Source: Burkholderia sp. Bp9142
Lineage (GTDB): Bacteria > Pseudomonadota > Gammaproteobacteria > Burkholderiales > Burkholderiaceae
Length of the DNA stretch: 64,000 nucleotides
NCBI RefSeq assembly: GCF_003853415.1
Contig: NZ_QTPP01000002.1
Location: forward strand, 248,001 to 312,000
Reading direction: 5' to 3'
Shown: positions 59,697 through 64,000 of the stretch, one piece after another
Layout: each line of letters begins with the position of its first letter
Position numbering within the stretch: the first letter of the stretch is position 1
Program-made: the position numbers and the translations under genes
Notes under the pieces: generated by a model
What the model was told of the DNA's origin: nothing
Seen by the model: only the letters and a program-made list of their open reading frames with translations
Databases searched by the model: none

Positions 59697-60575
59697 ATGG
59701 GAATCTGTAACGGACGCACCGTCATCATCACCGGCGCGGGCGGCGGGCTTGGGCGCGAATACGCGCTCGCGTTCGCGGCCGAAGGCGCGGCGGTCGTCGT
59801 CAACGACATCCGGCACGAGGCCGCGCAGGCCGTGTGCGACGAGATCGCACAACGTGGCGGCCGCGCGCTCGCGAATGCGGACGACATCACGAAGCTCGAC
59901 ACCGCGCAGCGGATCGTCGACGCGGCATGCGAAGCATTCGGCGACGTGCACGTGCTGGTCAACAACGCGGGCATCTGCCGCGACAAGATGTTCACCAGCA
60001 TGACCGAAACCGACTGGGACGACGTGATGCGCGTGCACCTGCGCGGCCACTTCTGCTTGTCGAGCGTGCTGGCGCGCGTGTGGCGCGATGCGGCAAAAGC
60101 GGGCGACGCGGTCGATGCACGGATCATCAACACGAGCTCGGGCGCCGGGCTGCAAGGCTCGATCGGCCAGTCGAACTACGGCGCGGCGAAGGCCGGGATC
60201 GCCGCGCTCACGCTGATGCAGGCGGCCGAACTGCAGCGCTACGGCGTGCGCGTGAACGCGCTTGCGCCGGCCGCACGCACGTCGATGACCGAAGGCGTGT
60301 TCGCCGACATGATGAAGAAGCCCGAGGACGGCGGCTTCGACTATTTCGATCCGGCCAACGTCGCGCCGCTGGTCGTGTGGCTCGGCAGCGCGCAGTCGGC
60401 CGACGTGACAGGGCAGGTGTTCGAGGTCGCGGGCGGGATGATTGCGGTCGCGGAGGGCTGGCGCACGGGCCCGCGCGTCGATCGCGGCGCGCGCTGGGCG
60501 GCGGCCGAGGTCGGCCCGGCGGTTGCGCGACTGCTGGCCGATGCGCGGCCCGCGCAGCGCGTGTACGGGAGCTGA
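59697..60575 (+). CDS. Short-chain dehydrogenase/reductase
   Basis: A 292-residue SDR with the coenzyme motif TGAGGGLG (12-19), NNAG (89-92) and the intact active site S148, Y161, K165 (SNYGAAKAG). It resembles the dehydrogenase domain of MFE-2 proteins, with the extended C-terminus VFEVAGGMIAVAEGW. Such enzymes oxidise 3-hydroxyacyl-CoA esters. AGGAGG at 59684-59689 gives a clear start. It lies in the operon between the thiolase and the second dehydrogenase pair, so it is probably the hydroxyacyl-CoA dehydrogenase of a beta-oxidation round, perhaps of the steroid side chain. Confidence 0.87.
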   Translation: MGICNGRTVIITGAGGGLGREYALAFAAEGAAVVVNDIRHEAAQAVCDEIAQRGGRALANADDITKLDTAQRIVDAACEAFGDVHVLVNNAGICRDKMFTSMTETDWDDVMRVHLRGHFCLSSVLARVWRDAAKAGDAVDARIINTSSGAGLQGSIGQSNYGAAKAGIAALTLMQAAELQRYGVRVNALAPAARTSMTEGVFADMMKKPEDGGFDYFDPANVAPLVVWLGSAQSADVTGQVFEVAGGMIAVAEGWRTGPRVDRGARWAAAEVGPAVARLLADARPAQRVYGS

Positions 60576-60578
60576 CCG

Positions 60579-61817
60579 ATGGATCTGGCGCTCACCGACG
60601 AACAGGCGATGATCCGCGACGCGGCGGCCGACGTGCTCGCCGAACGCAGCGCGTCGGCCGACGTGCGCCGCGCGATCGAGCAATCGGCCGGCCGTGACGA
60701 CGCGCTGTGGGCCGCGCTGGCGGGCGAGCTCGGCTGGAACGCGCTCGCGCTGCCCGAGGCGGCCGGCGGGCTGGGGCTCGGTGCGGTGGAGCAGACGGTG
60801 CTGATGGAGCAGCTCGGCCGGCGCGTTGCGTGCGTGCCGTATTTTTCGACCGCGTGCCTGGCGGCGAACGCGCTCGCGGGCTGCGTCGACACGCCGCTCG
60901 CAACCGGCTGGCTCGCGAAGATCGCCGAAGGCGCGTGCAGCGCGACGCTGGCATTGCCGTTCGAGTGGCCTGCCGGCGCCGGGCAGTTGCCGGTCGTCGC
61001 GGAAGAAGCGGCGGGCGGCTATGCGCTGTCCGGCACGACCGGGCAGGTGATCGACGGCGCGCGCGCCGACCTGCTGCTGATCCCCGCCCGGATCGCGAAC
61101 GAAGGGCAGGCGATCGGACTGTTCGCGATCGACGTCGCGACGGCGTCGGGCGTGAGCGTCACGCCGCTCGACACGCTCGACGCGACGCGGCCGATTGCGC
61201 GCGTCGTTCTCGAGGATACCCGCGTGAACCGCGACGCGCTGCTCGCGAGCGGCGCGGTTGCCGCACAGGTGCTCGAGCGCGCGGGATGGTTCGCGGCGCT
61301 CGCGCTGGCCGCCGAACAGCTCGGCGGCGCACGGCAATGCCTCGACCTGACGCTCGACTACACGAGCCAGCGCGTGCAGTTCGGCCGCGCGATCGCGTCG
61401 TTCCAGGCCGTCAAGCATCGCTGCGCACAGATGATGGTGCTGATCGAATCCGCGCGCTCGGCCGTGCTCGGCGCGGCGCACGCGTGGGACGCGGAGGGCT
61501 GCGGCATGCTGCCGAGCGCCGCGCTGCGCGCCGACGTCGCGGCCGCGAAGGCCGCCGCGAACGATGCGTATGAGTTCTGCGCGCAGGAAGCGATCCAGCT
61601 GCACGGCGGCGTCGGCTTCACGTGGGAATACGACCCGCATCTCTATTTCAAGCGCGCGCAAGCGTCGGGCGCGCAGTTCGGCAGCACGCCGCAACTGCTC
61701 GAATGGATCGCATGCCATGCGATCGACGGCGGCGCATCGCATCCCGATCAAGCGCCAGCCGTGCCGGTTGCCGCGACAGCCCGCCCGTCGGCCGCACGCG
61801 CAGGAGCACTGCAATGA
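60579..61817 (+). CDS. Acyl-CoA dehydrogenase homologue, short-type partner
   Basis: A 412-residue acyl-CoA dehydrogenase homologue. The N-terminal part (MDLALTDEQAMIRDAAADVLAER) and the C-terminal part (YTSQRVQFGRAIASFQAVKHRCAQMM, HGGVGFTWEYDPHLYFKRA) are conserved, but the FAD-binding centre is weak. It resembles the second subunit of heteromeric steroid dehydrogenases. The next gene encodes a full-length partner, and its start overlaps this stop. Exact FadE name cannot be assigned (FadE26-, FadE28- or FadE33-like). It starts 3 bases after the SDR stop. Confidence 0.83.
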   Translation: MDLALTDEQAMIRDAAADVLAERSASADVRRAIEQSAGRDDALWAALAGELGWNALALPEAAGGLGLGAVEQTVLMEQLGRRVACVPYFSTACLAANALAGCVDTPLATGWLAKIAEGACSATLALPFEWPAGAGQLPVVAEEAAGGYALSGTTGQVIDGARADLLLIPARIANEGQAIGLFAIDVATASGVSVTPLDTLDATRPIARVVLEDTRVNRDALLASGAVAAQVLERAGWFAALALAAEQLGGARQCLDLTLDYTSQRVQFGRAIASFQAVKHRCAQMMVLIESARSAVLGAAHAWDAEGCGMLPSAALRADVAAAKAAANDAYEFCAQEAIQLHGGVGFTWEYDPHLYFKRAQASGAQFGSTPQLLEWIACHAIDGGASHPDQAPAVPVAATARPSAARAGALQ

Positions 61818-63019
61818 ACAGCGAAACGCGCGAACAACAATTGCGGCATGAAGTGGCCGACTGGGTGCGCTCGCACCTGACCGGCGAATTCGCCTGCCTG
61901 AAATACCGGGGCGGCCCCGGCGACGAGGAAGCGTTTCCCGAACTGCGCAAGGCGTGGGAGCGGGAGCTGGCGCAGGGCGGCTGGACCGGCCTCGGCTGGC
62001 CGACCGACGCGGGCGGCCGCGGCTTCACGGTCGCCGAGCAGGTGATTTTCCACGAGGAATACGCGCGCGCCGGCGGCCCGGGACGGATGGGCCATATCGG
62101 CGAAGGGCTGCTCGGGCCGACGCTCGCCGCCTGCGGCACCGACGACCAGCGCGCCCGCTTCCTGCCGGGGATTCTCGCCGGCACGCAGTTCTGGTGCCAG
62201 GGCTACTCGGAACCGGGCGCGGGATCCGATCTCGCGAACGTGCGAACGCGCGCCGAGCAGGACGCGGACGGCACGTGGCGCGTATACGGCCAGAAGGTGT
62301 GGACGTCGCTCGCGCACGATTCCGACTGGATCTTCGTGCTTGCGCGTACCGATCCGGCATCGAAGGGCAACAAGGGGCTGTCGTTCCTGCTGATGCCGCT
62401 CGACCAGCCGGGTATCGAGATCCGCCCGATCAGGCAGCTCAATGGCGGCGCCGAGTTCAACGAAGTGTTCTTCGACGGCGCGCGCGCGGCAGCACGCGAC
62501 CTCGTCGGCGCGCCGGGCGACGGCTGGCGGATCGCGATGACGCTGCTCGGCTTCGAGCGCGGGATGTCGACGCTCGGCCAGCAGATGCAGTTCGTCCGCG
62601 AGCTCGAATGGGTGATCGATGCCGCGCGCGAATCGGGCGCCGCTCGCGACCCGGTGCTGCGCCAGCGGATCGGCCGCGCGTGGGCCGGGCTGCGCGTGAT
62701 GCGCTACAACGCGCTGCGCATGCTGTCGGGCGCGGACGATGCGACCGGCGGCGGCGCCGAACCGCTGCGCCGCGAGGCGCTGATCTACAAGTACTACTGG
62801 TCGAACTGGCACCGCGACCTCGGCCAGCTCGCGATGGATGCGCTCGGGCCGCGCGCGAACGTGATCGATCCGGCCGACGAGAAGCTCACCCATCTGCAGC
62901 GCGTATTCCTGTTCTCCCGTGCGGACACGATCTACGCCGGCACCAACGAAATCCAACTGAACATCATGGCCGAGCGCGGGCTCGGCATGCCGAGAGAACC
63001 GCGAGGACAACAAGCATGA
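61814..63019 (+). CDS. Acyl-CoA dehydrogenase, full-length partner
   Basis: A 401-residue acyl-CoA dehydrogenase with the typical GWTGLGWPTDAGGRG, CQGYSEPGAGSDLANV, VYGQKVWTSLAHDSDW, PIRQLNGGAEFNEVFFDG and YAGTNEIQLNIMAERGLG runs. Features such as the long region around 280-330 are like FadE27/FadE29-type steroid enzymes. It should form a heteromer with the protein encoded just upstream (overlap of four bases). The substrate is probably a steroid acyl-CoA of the side chain or the HIP path. The name is left open. Confidence 0.86.
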   Translation: MNSETREQQLRHEVADWVRSHLTGEFACLKYRGGPGDEEAFPELRKAWERELAQGGWTGLGWPTDAGGRGFTVAEQVIFHEEYARAGGPGRMGHIGEGLLGPTLAACGTDDQRARFLPGILAGTQFWCQGYSEPGAGSDLANVRTRAEQDADGTWRVYGQKVWTSLAHDSDWIFVLARTDPASKGNKGLSFLLMPLDQPGIEIRPIRQLNGGAEFNEVFFDGARAAARDLVGAPGDGWRIAMTLLGFERGMSTLGQQMQFVRELEWVIDAARESGAARDPVLRQRIGRAWAGLRVMRYNALRMLSGADDATGGGAEPLRREALIYKYYWSNWHRDLGQLAMDALGPRANVIDPADEKLTHLQRVFLFSRADTIYAGTNEIQLNIMAERGLGMPREPRGQQA

Positions 63020-63816
63020 CCGAACCCCAGATCCAGAAAGCGCCGGCCTACGTGCCGGGCCACCAGCTGCTCGCCGGCAAATCGGTGCTGATCACGGCCG
63101 CCGCGGGTGCCGGCATCGGCTTCGCGGCCGCGCGCCGTTGCGCGGAGGAAGGCTGCCGCGCGCTGTTCATCTCCGACATCCACGAGAAGCGCCTCGAACA
63201 GGCGGTGGAAACGCTGCGCGCCGAAACGGGGCTGCAGCAGATCCACGGACGCCTGTGCAACGTCGCGGTCGAGGACGACGTGCAGGCGCTCGTCGCTCAG
63301 GCCCAGGAGAGGCTCGACGGCGTCGACGTACTGATCAACAACGCCGGGCTCGGCGGCGCGAAACGCATCGTCGAAATGGACGATGCCGAATGGTCGCGGG
63401 TGATCGACATTAGCCTGACCGGGACGTTCCGGATGACGCGCGCGATGCTGCCGCACATGCAGGCCCGCGGCCGCGGCGCGATCGTCAACAACGCATCGGT
63501 GCTCGGCTGGCGCGCGCAGGCGGAACAGGCGCACTACGCGGCGGCGAAGGCGGGCGTGATGGCGCTCACGCGCTGCGCGGCGCTCGAGGCGTCGCCGTAC
63601 GGCGTGCGCATCAATGCGGTCGCGCCGAGCATCGCGATGCACGATTTTCTGAAGAAGTCGGCGCCGGCCGACTTGCTGAATCAACTGGCGTCGCGCGAAG
63701 CCTTCGGGCGCGCCGCCGAAGTCTGGGAGGTCGCGAACGTGATGGTGTTCCTTGCAAGCGATTACGCGTCGTACATGACGGGCGAAGTGCTGTCGGTCAG
63801 CAGCCAGCACGCATGA
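63016..63816 (+). CDS. ipdF: Short-chain dehydrogenase IpdF-like
   Basis: A 266-residue SDR with TAAAGAGIG (27-35), the NNAG motif (108-111), and active-site S161, Y174 and K178. It resembles IpdF (the HIP-regulon 5-OH-HIC-CoA dehydrogenase; ScdG in Comamonas), mainly in NNASVLGWRAQAEQAHYAA, MALTRCAALEASPYGVRIN and EAFGRAAEVWEVANVMVFL. The ATG overlaps the preceding stop. It likely oxidises the 5-hydroxy group of HIC-CoA, upstream of EchA20 action. The assignment rests on these remembered motifs and the operon. Confidence 0.78.
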   Translation: MTEPQIQKAPAYVPGHQLLAGKSVLITAAAGAGIGFAAARRCAEEGCRALFISDIHEKRLEQAVETLRAETGLQQIHGRLCNVAVEDDVQALVAQAQERLDGVDVLINNAGLGGAKRIVEMDDAEWSRVIDISLTGTFRMTRAMLPHMQARGRGAIVNNASVLGWRAQAEQAHYAAAKAGVMALTRCAALEASPYGVRINAVAPSIAMHDFLKKSAPADLLNQLASREAFGRAAEVWEVANVMVFLASDYASYMTGEVLSVSSQHA

Positions 63817-64000
63817 TGGACACGACCCTCGACCCCGTGCGCGCGATGCCCCGCGTGTTCGCGCATCCCGGCGAACTCGCGGCGGCCGTCGGCGACTCGC
63901 TCGGCGCGAGCGCGTGGCTCGCGATCGACCAGGTCCGCATCGACGGCTTCGCCGACGCGACGGGCGATCACCAGTGGGTGCACGTCGACCCGGTGCGCGC
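63813..64000 (+). CDS. MaoC-like enoyl-CoA hydratase, N-terminal part
   Basis: The first 62 codons of a hot-dog-fold MaoC-type hydratase; the window ends within it. The segment FADATGDHQWVHVDPVR carries the conserved hydratase Asp and His. The ATG at 63813 overlaps the IpdF-like stop; ATG 63816 is directly next to it. It belongs to the same operon and would hydrate an enoyl-CoA made by the preceding dehydrogenases. The rest of the protein, and any further genes, lie beyond the window. Confidence 0.85.
   Translation, partial: MMDTTLDPVRAMPRVFAHPGELAAAVGDSLGASAWLAIDQVRIDGFADATGDHQWVHVDPVR

Overview
The window looks like one of the smaller replicons of a Burkholderia (Burkholderia cepacia complex-type) genome. 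This rests on the very high GC content with G/C-ending codons throughout, on families common in that genus (DUF4148, YXWGXW proteins, MprF next to AcvB, nitrate reductase fused to a CysJ-like flavoprotein), and on many LysR/GntR regulators. The species assignment is inference. I saw no rRNA, tRNA, CRISPR array or complete insertion sequence.

Layout. 1-7.6 kb: nitrate assimilation operon (end of a NarK-type transporter, nirB, nirD, and a 1395-residue nitrate reductase/flavoprotein fusion). 8.1-12.0 kb: mprF-acvB, the lysyl-phosphatidylglycerol synthase/flippase and its periplasmic partner. 12.1-16.5 kb (minus strand): a CysI-like sirohaem reductase with DUF934, a Cys-rich hypothetical and a MocR/PdxR-type regulator. 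16.6-17.6 kb: the tail of a broken MFS transporter beside an intact FadR-type regulator. 17.8-20.7 kb: a PotD-like periplasmic binding protein overlapping a membrane diguanylate cyclase, with no ABC permease. 20.8-25.5 kb: DUF4148 protein, small Cys-rich protein, LysR, LysE exporter, and a Tat-exported purple-acid-phosphatase-like enzyme. 25.8-32.1 kb: two YXWGXW proteins flanking a small lipoprotein, an ECF sigma/anti-sigma/periplasmic sensor operon, a GNAT protein and a DUF1800-DUF1501 pair. 32.1-36.9 kb: lone tyrosine recombinase, LuxR relic, DUF4377 lipoprotein, DHA2-type MFS divergent from a LysR, and a VOC protein.

37.2-45.5 kb and 50.7-64 kb: two blocks of one pathway, aerobic steroid ring degradation. 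Block 1 carries an LLM flavoprotein, then HsaA, KstD, HsaB, a KshB-type reductase, FadD3 and an atypical SDR. Block 2 is a tightly overlapping operon with HsaC, IpdA, IpdB, an enoyl-CoA hydratase, IpdC, EchA20, FadE31/FadE32-like dehydrogenases, FadA6, an SDR, a second acyl-CoA dehydrogenase pair, an IpdF-like SDR and a MaoC protein cut by the window end. Together they cover ring-A aromatisation, hydroxylation and meta-cleavage, CoA activation of the C/D-ring propionate (HIP) and opening and thiolysis of rings C/D. KshA, HsaD, HsaEFG and a KstR-type regulator are not in the window.

45.5-50.7 kb: an unrelated insert between the blocks (small outer-membrane protein, acyltransferase, GT87/DUF2029 membrane protein, FitAB/VapBC-type toxin-antitoxin with a palindromic operator). 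Three gene relics (MFS, LuxR, barrel-type secreted protein) mark sites of past rearrangement.
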